Shown here piece by piece: positions 44,036-51,538 of a stretch of 64,000 nt of DNA. This DNA is from Bacteroidota bacterium. GTDB lineage: Bacteria; Bacteroidota; Ignavibacteria; Palsa-1295. Position 1 is the first letter of the stretch. Every line of letters begins with the position of its first letter. A program made the position numbers and the translations under genes. Under the pieces are notes generated by a model. That model was not told the DNA's origin. It made no database searches and was given only the letters and a program-made list of their open reading frames with translations. Location: positions 1,251,880 through 1,315,879 of the forward strand of contig JAFDZW010000005.1 of the NCBI GenBank assembly GCA_018266755.1, read 5' to 3'.

Positions 44036-44467
44036 ATGCAGTACAAGAAGATACTCATCGCCGTCGATCATAGCAGTTGTTCCGATCATGCGGCAAGCCA
44101 CGGCCTCGAACTCGCGGCAGCGCTCGATGCGGAAGTCGCTCTGGTCTGCGTCATCGACGAAGCAAAAGCCGTCTCGAACCCCGACGCCGGCTTCGGCATG
44201 AGCGATGCGATCCGCATCCTTGAAGAAGAAGCCGACGCGACGCTTGCGGCCATCGCCGCCCGCGGACAGAACCTGCGGATCACTACACTCAAGCCTGCCG
44301 GCGACCCGATGACCGACATTCTCGGCACCGCCGAAGCGACTCATGCCGACCTCATCGTCATGGGCACGCATGGCCGCACGGGCATCAAGCACATGATCCT
44401 CGGCAGCGTCGCGGAGTACGTCGTGCGTCATTCGAAGATCCCGGTTCTCGTAGTACCGGGGAAGTGA
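44036..44467 (+). CDS. Universal stress protein, UspA family
   Basis: A 143-residue single-domain Usp. It starts MQYKKILIAVDHSSCSDHAA and has the ATP-binding motif GTHGRTGIKHMILGSVAEYV (residues about 113-132). It probably binds ATP and acts as a stress regulator. It is the third gene of the fluoride operon, two bases after ppa, so expression is likely fluoride-responsive, although internal promoters cannot be ruled out. Confidence 0.92.
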   Translation: MQYKKILIAVDHSSCSDHAASHGLELAAALDAEVALVCVIDEAKAVSNPDAGFGMSDAIRILEEEADATLAAIAARGQNLRITTLKPAGDPMTDILGTAEATHADLIVMGTHGRTGIKHMILGSVAEYVVRHSKIPVLVVPGK

Positions 44468-44545
44468 GAACCACCTCCTCGGACACGATGTAACTGCATT
44501 ATTTGTCAACGAACTGACTTTCCACATACAAACGCGAATCACCGC

Positions 44546-45340
44546 TCACATCAGGGCAACCTCCTCTAACTCTTCTTCGAGCGCGTCCTCCGTCGCCGCC
44601 TCGTCGTACTCGTGTTCGTCATCGGTATGCAACTCGGCAAGATCGACCGACCCATCGATCGAGACGTAGCGCTCTGAGCGCACTGGGGTAGGTTCGATTC
44701 GTGTTGCTGTCCGCTTTGTCGATAACTCGTTCATTTCCTCTTCCGCCTCCATGCTGACGATCTTCGCCGCCATAACCGAAAGCTTGCCAAGCGTCCCGCG
44801 TTGAATGCGGCCCACCTCGCTCGGACTGCCATTCGCATGCGAGAAGATCACCACCGTCAGACGATGCTCTTCCGTCAGCCGTTGCAATGCAAAGAGCAAT
44901 TCATCTTTATAGCGAGCGTGCATGCTGGTGAACTCCCACGAGTTGATCATGAGAATGTCGAACCCATGCCGCTCGATCATCGCTTCGATGGCTGTGATCT
45001 CCCTGCAGAGCTTCCCGCCGATACACGGATAGACAACGACGTCGTTTTTGGTGGGCTGCTCGCCGATGCGCTCCGGGTCAACTTCACGAGCCCATGCGAG
45101 CGCGCGTCGGCTGGTGCAGCCCGCCGTCACGACAAGCGCCTTGGCGAACTGCCCGCTGCCGAGCAGCGCAAGCGACCGCCGATACGCTTCGCGTGTATCA
45201 CGGCGGATATCCGGCCCGCAAATCACAGTGATCTCGCCATAGCAAATGTTGAACCGCTCCTCGATCATCTCGCTAACGCCACGAAAGACCGGGTCGACGG
45301 CATCGTACATGCCGCTGCTGATTCTGGAGGTGTGTTCCAT
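44546..45340 (-). CDS. RecA-like fold protein with degenerate P-loop
   Basis: A 264-residue protein of unrecognised family. The N-terminal CYGEITVICGPDIRRDTREA segment is positioned like a Walker A loop but lacks the GK(S/T) pair. The middle (FDILMINSWEFTSMHARYKD followed by LTVVIFSHANGSPSEVGRIQ) resembles Walker B and the sensor strand of RecA/DnaB-type ATPases. The last 50 residues are acidic (ELHTDDEHEYDEAATEDALE). It may bind DNA or protein without ATP hydrolysis. It stands alone, convergent with the fluoride operon. Confidence 0.55.
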   Translation of the reverse strand: MEHTSRISSGMYDAVDPVFRGVSEMIEERFNICYGEITVICGPDIRRDTREAYRRSLALLGSGQFAKALVVTAGCTSRRALAWAREVDPERIGEQPTKNDVVVYPCIGGKLCREITAIEAMIERHGFDILMINSWEFTSMHARYKDELLFALQRLTEEHRLTVVIFSHANGSPSEVGRIQRGTLGKLSVMAAKIVSMEAEEEMNELSTKRTATRIEPTPVRSERYVSIDGSVDLAELHTDDEHEYDEAATEDALEEELEEVALM

Positions 45341-45550
45341 AGTTGTTAGTGGTTTGTGTTAAGTAATTGGTTGATAGTGCCTATTGTTGCACTTGCCAAT
45401 GTAAGCAGTGGATCGGGTGGTTTGCAAGGTGCCCATCGGGAAAATTGTGAGAATTAATATTGCGGGCACCTGTGAGTGAGGCACAAAAGTATGAGCAGAG
45501 AGTTTATGGAATGCAGAGGCAAACCGAGCACATGGTGCCCGTCACCAAAG

Positions 45551-45592
45551 CCCCTCCACTTTGTGGAGGGGTTGGGGAGGTGAGTCCTGGAC
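45551..45592 (+). repeat. Repeat family E, left copy
   Basis: A hairpin CCCCTCCAC / GTGGAGGGG (45551-45571) followed by TTGGGGAGGTGAGTCCTGGA. It is mirrored by 46050-46093 on the other side of the DUF559 gene. Confidence 0.85.
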
Positions 45593-45634
45593 TGCCACCA
45601 ACATCAACGAAACATCACCCAACATCCATTAGCC

Positions 45635-46030
45635 ATGACATCACATGACGAACAACCCTTCCACTACCCATCCCAGACACGAAGCTATCGACGGGAGTTA
45701 CGGAAGAATGCCACTCACGCCGAACGCGAGCTGTGGCAGGGTCTGCGCAACCGCAACTGCGGAGGGTATAAATTCCGCCGACAGCATGGGCTCGGTCCGT
45801 TCATCGTCGATTTCTACTGCCCGGAATTCCGACTCGCCGTGGAGGTGGATGGCTCAGTCCACGATAGCCCTGAACGACAGCGATATGATGTGGATCGAAC
45901 TCGGTACCTTGCCCGCGAAGGGGTAACGGTAATCCGCTTCACAAACGCAGAGGTGTTATCGAGTGTCGATCAGTGTATGCGCAGTATCTTAGGGACAATC
46001 GCTGAACTCGAGGGGCGGGGAGAACCGTAG
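45635..46030 (+). CDS. DUF559 (Vsr/PD-(D/E)XK-like) endonuclease-fold protein
   Basis: A 131-residue protein of the DUF559 family, related to very-short-patch-repair endonucleases. Family blocks are ATHAERELWQGLRNRNCGGY, KFRRQHGLGPFIVDFYCPEF and LAVEVDGSVHDSPERQRYD, then GVTVIRFTNAEV. The catalytic pattern (Asp in IVDFYC and Glu-x-Asp in AVEVDG) is intact, so DNA cleavage is plausible. It is enclosed by inverted repeats and lies between unrelated housekeeping genes, suggesting a recent insertion. Confidence 0.88.
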   Translation: MTSHDEQPFHYPSQTRSYRRELRKNATHAERELWQGLRNRNCGGYKFRRQHGLGPFIVDFYCPEFRLAVEVDGSVHDSPERQRYDVDRTRYLAREGVTVIRFTNAEVLSSVDQCMRSILGTIAELEGRGEP

Positions 46031-46049
46031 GGTGGGTGGGCCGGGTGCT

Positions 46050-46093
46050 GTCCCGGACTCACCTCCCCCGGCCCCTCCACTGCTGTGGAGGGG
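46050..46093 (-). repeat. Repeat family E, right copy
   Basis: Reverse-complement of the left copy: GTCCCGGACTCACCTCCCCC followed by GG and the hairpin CCCCTCCAC...GTGGAGGGG at 46072-46093. Confidence 0.85.
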
Positions 46094-46155
46094 AGTCTCG
46101 CACCAAACGCTTGCCACGATTGTTTTCTGTGGCTCATTCCAGATCTCGAACTCGC

Positions 46156-48462
46156 ATGGCGACGAAAACGAAACAGGGTGTAACTACAACAATGGCAACG
46201 GCTTCGACCAATGGCTCCAACGCTCATGCGGCTTCGGACCTGCCGCCCGCTTCGTATCATTCCCCCATCACTTCACACGACCTCGAACAAGAATACGCCT
46301 TCCCGATCGTGCCGCCTTCGCTTGCACCCATCCCCGGTGGCGCAACGCTCAAAGGCCCGCATACCGATAAGTCGCAGACGCTCGAAGGTACGTTCGCGCA
46401 ATCGGGCATCGACAAAGAAACGCTCAAGGAGTGGTATCGCTTGATGGACCTCGGCCGCACCTGCGATGACGCCGCGGCGAACTACCTCAAGAAAGCTATG
46501 GGCTGGAGCTATCATGCTCCGTGTGCCGGACACGAGGGTATCCAGACCGCCATCGGTGTGAGCTTCCGTCCGAAGAAAGATTATCTCTTCCCATACTACC
46601 GCGATCTGATGACGTGCCTCGCCGCAGGCATCACCGTCGAAGAGTTCGTGCTCAACGGACTTTCGAAAGAGAACGACATCGCCGGCGGAGGCCGCCACAT
46701 GTCGAATCACTTCGCAAAGTTCGAGATCGGCATTCAGAATGTGTCGTCACTGACGAACAATCATTCGCAGCACGTTACCGGTTGCGCTCGCGCGATCAAG
46801 TACTACGGTCTTGACAGCGTCGCGATCTTCTCGGCAGGCGAATCTGGTTGCTCGGAAGGATATTTCTACGAAGCCGTCAATGGCGCATCGAAAGAGCAAG
46901 TCCCGGCGATTTTCGTCATTCAGAATAACAAGTACGGCATCAGCGTGCCGGTGTTCGACCAAACGGCGAACGCGCGCGTTGCCGATAACTTCCGTGGCTT
47001 TGCGAATCTGCTGATCACCTACTGCGACGGCACCGACGTACTCGATTCATTCCGCGCAATGCAGGAAGCATACGAGTGGACGCGCAGTGGGATGGGTCCG
47101 GCGCTTGTGCATGCCGATTGCGTGCGCATGCGTTCGCATTCGAACTCCGATCGTCATACGCTCTACCGCTCACCCGAAGAGATCGCCAATGCCGCTAAGC
47201 GCGACCCGATCGTTCGTTTCCGCAACTGGCTGCTCGAGCAGGGCGTCGTTACCCAAGCAGAGATCGATGAGTTGCACGAGCGCAACGCCGCCGAGTTCGA
47301 AGCAGGCTCGACCAAGGCGGAGGCCGCTGCACCGGCCGATCCGTCGAGCGTCGAGCAGTTCGTCGTCGCCGCAGATACGATCGTTCGTCCCGACCCGTAC
47401 ACGTTTCAGGCAAGCGACGTCAATACAAATTTCTATCCGTTCGAGCGCCCCAAGGCGAAAGACGAAGGCTTCCAATTCATCGACGCGATCAACCACACGC
47501 TGAAGGAGGAATTTCGACTCAACCCGAACACCTTCCTCTGGGGACAGGACATCGCCAACAAAGAGAAGGGCGGCATCTTCAACGTGTCGAAAGGTATGCA
47601 GCAGGAGTTCGGCGTGAAGCGCGTCTTTAATGCACCGATCGCCGAAGACTTCATCGTTGGTACCGCCGATGGTTTCTGCCGCGTCGATCAGGAGAATATC
47701 TGGGTCGTCGTCGAAGGCGCGGAGTTTGCCGATTACTTCTGGCCTGCGATGGAAGCGTTCATCGAAACGACGCACGAGTACTGGCGCACGAAAGGTCAGT
47801 ACTGCCCGAACATCGTGATCCGCCTCGCTTCCGGCGGTTACATCCAGGGCGGACTCTATCACTCGCAGAATCTCGAAGCGACGTTCACATCCATCCCGGG
47901 TGTTCGCATCGTGCAGCCGTCATTCGCTGACGATGCACAGGGTCTGCTTCGCACGGCGATGCGTACGCGCGGCTTCACGCTCTATCTCGAACCGAAGGCG
48001 CTCTACAACGCTCCGTTTGCTCGCAGCTTCCCGCTTGCAGCGAACGAGCTCGTTCCGTTCGGCAAGGCGCGTCTGCGCCGCGCCGGCAATACGCTTTCCA
48101 TTATCACCTACGGCAACACGACGCATCTCTCGCTCCAAGCAGCCGAGACACTGGCGGCCGAAGGCATCGAGTGTGACGTCCTCGATCTGCGCTCGCTCTA
48201 TCCGCTTGACAAGGATGCCATCTTCGCAACCGTCGCGAAGACGGGCCGTGCGCTTATCGTGCACGAGGATAAGGTCACAGGTGGTTTCGGCGGCGAGCTT
48301 GCAGCGCTGATCACGGAGAATGTCTTCAACCGTCTCGACGCCCCGGTGATGCGCGTCGGCTCGCTCTTCACGCCCGTCGGCTTCGCCAAGAGCTACGAAG
48401 AAGTGACGCTCCCGACGGCAGCGAAGATCTCGGATGCGGCACGGAAGCTGGCAGCCTATTAA
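46156..48462 (+). CDS. Fused E1 alpha-beta 2-oxoacid dehydrogenase (pyruvate/branched-chain type)
   Basis: A 768-residue fusion of both E1 subunits, which decarboxylate a 2-oxoacid with thiamine diphosphate and pass the acyl group to a lipoyl E2. The alpha part (residues about 70-380) has MGWSYHAPCAGHEGIQTAIG, GGGRHMSNHF and the ThDP motif AGESGCSEG...QNNKYGIS. The beta part (about 440-768) has FLWGQDIANKEKGGIFNVSK, APIAEDFIVG and SLYPLDKDAI. Residues 1-60 are low complexity. The frame opens upstream in the DUF559 repeat, but ATG 46156 (MATKTKQG) is preferred. E2 and E3 genes are not in the window. Confidence 0.92.
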   Translation: MATKTKQGVTTTMATASTNGSNAHAASDLPPASYHSPITSHDLEQEYAFPIVPPSLAPIPGGATLKGPHTDKSQTLEGTFAQSGIDKETLKEWYRLMDLGRTCDDAAANYLKKAMGWSYHAPCAGHEGIQTAIGVSFRPKKDYLFPYYRDLMTCLAAGITVEEFVLNGLSKENDIAGGGRHMSNHFAKFEIGIQNVSSLTNNHSQHVTGCARAIKYYGLDSVAIFSAGESGCSEGYFYEAVNGASKEQVPAIFVIQNNKYGISVPVFDQTANARVADNFRGFANLLITYCDGTDVLDSFRAMQEAYEWTRSGMGPALVHADCVRMRSHSNSDRHTLYRSPEEIANAAKRDPIVRFRNWLLEQGVVTQAEIDELHERNAAEFEAGSTKAEAAAPADPSSVEQFVVAADTIVRPDPYTFQASDVNTNFYPFERPKAKDEGFQFIDAINHTLKEEFRLNPNTFLWGQDIANKEKGGIFNVSKGMQQEFGVKRVFNAPIAEDFIVGTADGFCRVDQENIWVVVEGAEFADYFWPAMEAFIETTHEYWRTKGQYCPNIVIRLASGGYIQGGLYHSQNLEATFTSIPGVRIVQPSFADDAQGLLRTAMRTRGFTLYLEPKALYNAPFARSFPLAANELVPFGKARLRRAGNTLSIITYGNTTHLSLQAAETLAAEGIECDVLDLRSLYPLDKDAIFATVAKTGRALIVHEDKVTGGFGGELAALITENVFNRLDAPVMRVGSLFTPVGFAKSYEEVTLPTAAKISDAARKLAAY

Positions 48463-48464
48463 CT

Positions 48465-48498
48465 GGGATAGTGGGATTGATGGGATTAGTGGGATGAG
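48465..48498. repeat. 9-bp-period tandem array, locus 2
   Basis: Units GGGATAGT, GGGATTGAT, GGGATTAGT and GGGATGAGA start two bases after the dehydrogenase stop codon. The array shares the unit of loci 3991 and 56448. A weak hairpin GTGGGA...TCCCAC overlaps its end. Confidence 0.55.
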
Positions 48499-48555
48499 AG
48501 CTTTTGTCCCACTTTCTCGGCACGAGCGAAGGTAGTTACAACGGCGAATCAGTCC

Positions 48556-49164
48556 TTAGTTCACCCCGCCGCCTGCTTTCATCTTGTTGAGTTCGTCGCG
48601 GAGGCTGGCGGCCTTTTCGTAATCTTCGTTTCGGATCGCAGAGTCGAGCGCTTCTTGGAGTTCTTCAAGCTTCGTGAGCTTGCGTGCCGGGGCCGGGAGT
48701 TTGGCTTCGGAGCGGACTTCGGTCGGCTCGCCACCGCCTTCGTCGATCGTTTCCTGATCGTCTTCTTCAGGGATGAACCCGGCTTCTTTCATCACATCTT
48801 CTGCGACATAGACCGGTGCACCGTAGCGGATAGCGACGGCGATGGCATCGCTCGGCCGGGCGTCGATCTCTTGATCGTCAGCGAGTTTGAGCGTCGCGAA
48901 GAAGACACCGTCCTTGAGTTCGCTGATCGATGCTTCGATGACGGTGGAGGACAACGCTTCGAGAATGCTCTTGACGAGATCGTGGGTTAGCGGTCGCGGC
49001 GGCTGGATGCCTTCCATTTCAAGGGCGATCGCTTGCGCTTCGAAGCCGCCGATGATGATCGGGATGCGGCGATCGCCGTCGGTCTCTTTGAGGACGAGCG
49101 CATACGCTCCGTTCGATGACGGACTCGTCGAAATTCCGAGGATCTCAACCTGCACTCGTTCCAC
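48556..49164 (-). CDS. Bifunctional nuclease (DUF151) with C-terminal UVR domain
   Basis: A 202-residue protein. Residues 1-135 form the bifunctional nuclease (BFN/DUF151) domain: VQVEILGISTSPSSNGAYAL, RRIPIIIGGFEAQAIALEME, RPLTHDLVKSIL and ARPSDAIAVAIRYGAPVYV. After an acidic linker a UvrB/UvrC (UVR) motif closes the protein (LEELQEALDSAIRNEDYEKA, SLRDELNKMK). The family includes RNase/DNase-active BFN proteins; activity here is inferred. It starts 12 bases after the small HicB-like gene, in the etf orientation. Confidence 0.93.
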   Translation of the reverse strand: MERVQVEILGISTSPSSNGAYALVLKETDGDRRIPIIIGGFEAQAIALEMEGIQPPRPLTHDLVKSILEALSSTVIEASISELKDGVFFATLKLADDQEIDARPSDAIAVAIRYGAPVYVAEDVMKEAGFIPEEDDQETIDEGGGEPTEVRSEAKLPAPARKLTKLEELQEALDSAIRNEDYEKAASLRDELNKMKAGGGVN

Positions 49165-49176
49165 GTTACTGTAAGA

Positions 49177-49347
49177 CTAAGCTAGCTCTAGCTCCCGACG
49201 CGCCTCGATGGTCTCTTGGATCGCAAGCTGAATGTTCGACTCCGCTTCTTCCAACGTCTTTCCCTGACTGAAGCAGCCGGGGATGGAAGGACATTCGGCG
49301 ATGAACATCCCGTCCTCATCTTGAAAGAAAGTGACGTCGAACTTCAT
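49177..49347 (-). CDS. HicB-like antitoxin-fold protein (orphan)
   Basis: A 56-residue protein, MKFDVTFFQDEDGMFIAECP, then SIPGCFSQGKTLEEAESNIQ and LAIQETIEARRELELA. The pattern of a DEDG turn, ECPSIPGC and GKTLEEAESNI is that of the HicB N-terminal RNase-H-like fold (PF15919/PF03681). No DNA-binding C-domain is present. HicB usually pairs with the HicA toxin, but no HicA frame (short double-stranded RNA-binding-like protein) is found on either side. It lies nine bases after etfA and 12 bases before the bifunctional nuclease gene, apparently in that operon. Confidence 0.8.
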   Translation of the reverse strand: MKFDVTFFQDEDGMFIAECPSIPGCFSQGKTLEEAESNIQLAIQETIEARRELELA

Positions 49348-49355
49348 GAAGCGAT

Positions 49356-50324
49356 CTAGTGACTCTTGATCTTGCTCACCGCCTCGGTCAAGGCCGGTAA
49401 CACTTCGAACGCATCGCCGACGATCCCGTAATCCGCTACGGCGAAGATCGGGGCGTTGGCGTCCTTGTTAATTGCAACAATCGTTTTGGAGCTTGACATT
49501 CCCGCAAGATGCTGAATTGCCCCGCTCACGCCGACCGCGACATAGAGCGACGGCGAGACCGTCTTGCCCGTCTGTCCGACCTGCTCGCTATGCGGTCTCC
49601 AACCGGCATCCACCACCGCGCGTGAGGCGCCTGTGGCAGCGTGCATGGAGGTGGCCAAGCCTTCGATCAGTCCCCAATGCTCGGGGCCCTTCATGCCACG
49701 GCCGCCGGTAACGATGATGTCGGCTTCGGCAACATCGAGCTTGCCCTGCGAGAGTGCGAGCTCCTTGGTGCGGTCTGCGAAATCCATATCGGTGAGCGAG
49801 CCCGTCGCCGCTTCGATGCTTGCGACAGCCGATGCATCCTTCGGCGCAGCCCAGAGGTTCGGGCGCGTCGAGAAGACCTTCACTGGTGTGGTGACTTCGA
49901 CCTGCACGTTCGCTTTGCCGGCATAGACCGGATGCGTCGCGTGGATCGAGCCACCGTTCGCTGCGAATGCCGTCACGTCCGGCACATAGCCGGCGCCGAG
50001 TCGCACCGCAACGCGCGGGGCGATATCTTTGCCGCGACCCGTTGCCGGGACGATCACGACCTCTGCGCCGCTCGACTTCGCCACTTCGGCGACAGCCTTC
50101 GCAGCAGCCTTCGATGAGTACTCGGAGAACCACGCATGGTCCACCGTAAAGATCTTCGAAACGCCGGAGGTCTTCACCGCATCGCTCAGAGCAGCCGAAG
50201 TGTTCGACCCGACGATGACCGCATTGATCATGCTGGCGCCAAGCGCCTTCGCAGCAGACACCGCTTCGAGCGATGGCTTGCGAACCTGTCCGTTACGCTC
50301 TTCGAAATAAACGAGAATATTCAT
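49356..50324 (-). CDS. etfA: Electron transfer flavoprotein alpha subunit
   Basis: A 322-residue FAD-binding ETF subunit. The N-terminal adenosine-fold domain begins MNILVYFEERNGQVRKPSLE; the C-terminal FAD domain has GGRGMKGPEHWG, DAGWRPHSEQVGQTGKTVSP and the signature SGAIQHLAGMSSSKTIVAIN. It accepts electrons from acyl-CoA or other dehydrogenases with EtfB and passes them to ETF-quinone oxidoreductase. It lies 68 bases after etfB; a partial repeat of family A sits between them. Confidence 0.96.
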   Translation of the reverse strand: MNILVYFEERNGQVRKPSLEAVSAAKALGASMINAVIVGSNTSAALSDAVKTSGVSKIFTVDHAWFSEYSSKAAAKAVAEVAKSSGAEVVIVPATGRGKDIAPRVAVRLGAGYVPDVTAFAANGGSIHATHPVYAGKANVQVEVTTPVKVFSTRPNLWAAPKDASAVASIEAATGSLTDMDFADRTKELALSQGKLDVAEADIIVTGGRGMKGPEHWGLIEGLATSMHAATGASRAVVDAGWRPHSEQVGQTGKTVSPSLYVAVGVSGAIQHLAGMSSSKTIVAINKDANAPIFAVADYGIVGDAFEVLPALTEAVSKIKSH

Positions 50325-50358
50325 ACGATTCTATTTCCTAAAATTCTTTCGTCCGATC

Positions 50359-50385
50359 GTCATTCTGAGTGAAGCGAAGAATGAC
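50359..50385. repeat. Repeat family A, short copy inside the etf operon
   Basis: GTCATTCTGAGTGAAGCGAA then GAATGAC, a perfect-ended palindrome (GTCATTCT / AGAATGAC) lying between etfB and etfA. Confidence 0.7.
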
Positions 50386-50392
50386 TGGTGAA

Positions 50393-51145
50393 TTAGATGA
50401 CCTTCGCTTCTTCGTGCAGCAAGCGTGCAAGCTCCGACGCAGCGCCGGCGGCGTTGCCATCGGCTTGCAGGATCTTTCCGACGCGCTTCTTCTCCGGCTT
50501 GTCCATCTTCACGACTGCGGTGCGGGCAGCCGGTGCGGTAGCGGCAACCTCCTGAATGGGCTTCTGCTTGGCCTTCATGATGTTCGGTAGCGACGGATAG
50601 CGCGGCTCGTTGAGGCCTTTCTGTGCGGCGACGATACACGGCATCGCGAGCTCGATCTTTTCCTTGCCGCCTTCGACTTCCTTCTCGACCGTGGCTTTGC
50701 CGCCGTCGATCGCAAGCGACACGACGACGGTTGCGGCCGGAAGGTCCATCAACTCTGCGAGCATCGGAGCGATCTCCATGCCGTCGAAGTCGATCGACTG
50801 CTTACCGAGAAGAATGATGTCGGCGTTCACGGTCTTCAGAGTATCGGCCAGCAGCGACGCGACGGAAAACGCATCGCTCTTGTCAGCTTTGATCAGAATG
50901 CCTTTGTCGGCGCCCATGGCGAGTGCCTGGCGCATGCCCTCTTTTGAACTTTCGGCACCGACGCTGACGACGGTCACTTCGCCGCCGTTCTTTTCTTTGA
51001 GGCGGAGCGCTTCTTCGACCGCAAATTCGTCGTAGGGGTTAAGAATGAACTTGACTCCGGCGGGATCGATATTCTTGCCATCGCCTGCCACGTTGACTTT
51101 CGTCGTTGTATCCGGTACGTGGCTGACGCATACGAAAATATTCAT
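50393..51145 (-). CDS. etfB: Electron transfer flavoprotein beta subunit
   Basis: A 250-residue ETF beta subunit that binds AMP and forms the recognition loop for partner dehydrogenases. Family blocks: MNIFVCVSHVPDTTTKV, FILNPYDEFAVEEALRLKE, ADIILLGKQSIDFDGMEI and LNEPRYPSLPNIMKAKQKPI. It is the first gene of the etfB-etfA-hicB-bfn run on the minus strand. No acyl-CoA dehydrogenase is adjacent. Confidence 0.96.
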   Translation of the reverse strand: MNIFVCVSHVPDTTTKVNVAGDGKNIDPAGVKFILNPYDEFAVEEALRLKEKNGGEVTVVSVGAESSKEGMRQALAMGADKGILIKADKSDAFSVASLLADTLKTVNADIILLGKQSIDFDGMEIAPMLAELMDLPAATVVVSLAIDGGKATVEKEVEGGKEKIELAMPCIVAAQKGLNEPRYPSLPNIMKAKQKPIQEVAATAPAARTAVVKMDKPEKKRVGKILQADGNAAGAASELARLLHEEAKVI

Positions 51146-51256
51146 AGTATAATGAACTTAGCTATTTGAGTACAATCTTGGGACGACGTAAACACCGCAC
51201 AGGAGGGCAAAATTTCAACTGTCTGAGAGACATATTTTGCATTACCTTGTCTGGTC

Positions 51257-51331
51257 CGTAGGGGCGAGGCATGCCTCGCCCGAAATCTTGGGGGCGTGCG
51301 AAACACGGGCGACGCGTGCGTCGCCCCTACG
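51257..51331. repeat. Palindromic repeat family D
   Basis: Two short hairpins (CGTAGGGGCGAGGCATGCCT... at 51257-51282 and CGGGCGACGCGTGCGTCGCC... at 51306-51331) whose outer 11 bases, CGTAGGGGCGA and TCGCCCCTACG, are inverted copies. It forms part of the 393-base gap between etfB and tmk. Confidence 0.75.
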
Positions 51332-51350
51332 ATGAGTGGGGATCCCGTAG

Positions 51351-51459
51351 TGTCATTGCGAGGAAGGGCGAAGCCCGACGAAGCAATCTAAGAGATTGCG
51401 TACAACCGAATCATTCTAGATTGCTTCGTCACCCGCTTCGCGGGTTCCTCGCAATGCCA
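51351..51459. repeat. Palindromic repeat family B, copy 1
   Basis: Ends TGTCATTGCGAGGA and TCCTCGCAATGCCA, internal CGAAGCAATCT / AGATTGCTTCG, with small variable hairpins (GGGCGAAGCCC; CCCGCTTCGCGGG). Other copies at 53937 and 55175. Confidence 0.85.
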
Positions 51460-51507
51460 CAGGCAGCATCGATTCGTCAATTCAACGGACCGGCGGTTTC
51501 TTCTTCA

Positions 51508-51515
51508 TAATTTTG
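51508..51515 (+). promoter_or_regulatory. Bacteroidota-type -7 element (TAATTTTG) for tmk
   Basis: An exact TAnnTTTG match 23 bases before the tmk ATG, giving a very short leader. No clear -33 TTG at standard spacing. Confidence 0.5.
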
Positions 51516-51538
51516 CACTACTCACATCTCTCGATTTC

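Larger units (their letters stand above)
45551..46093. mobile_element. Putative DUF559 nuclease element bounded by inverted hairpin repeats
   Basis: A 543-bp unit: inverted copies of an approximately 42-bp repeat (outer hairpin CCCCTCCAC...GTGGAGGGG, inner GAGGTGAGTCC...GGAC) flank one gene, the DUF559 endonuclease-fold protein. No transposase is present and no target-site duplication is evident by eye. Confidence 0.5.

Noticed and set aside
46036..46155. Upstream start for the dehydrogenase E1 gene
   Set aside because: The added 40 residues are translated from the family E repeat and intergenic DNA; ATG 46156 is followed by a plausible N-terminus.
49165..49355. HicA toxin partner for the HicB-like gene
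   Set aside because: The flanking spaces are only nine and 12 bases and the adjacent genes are etfA and the bifunctional nuclease, so no HicA fits.
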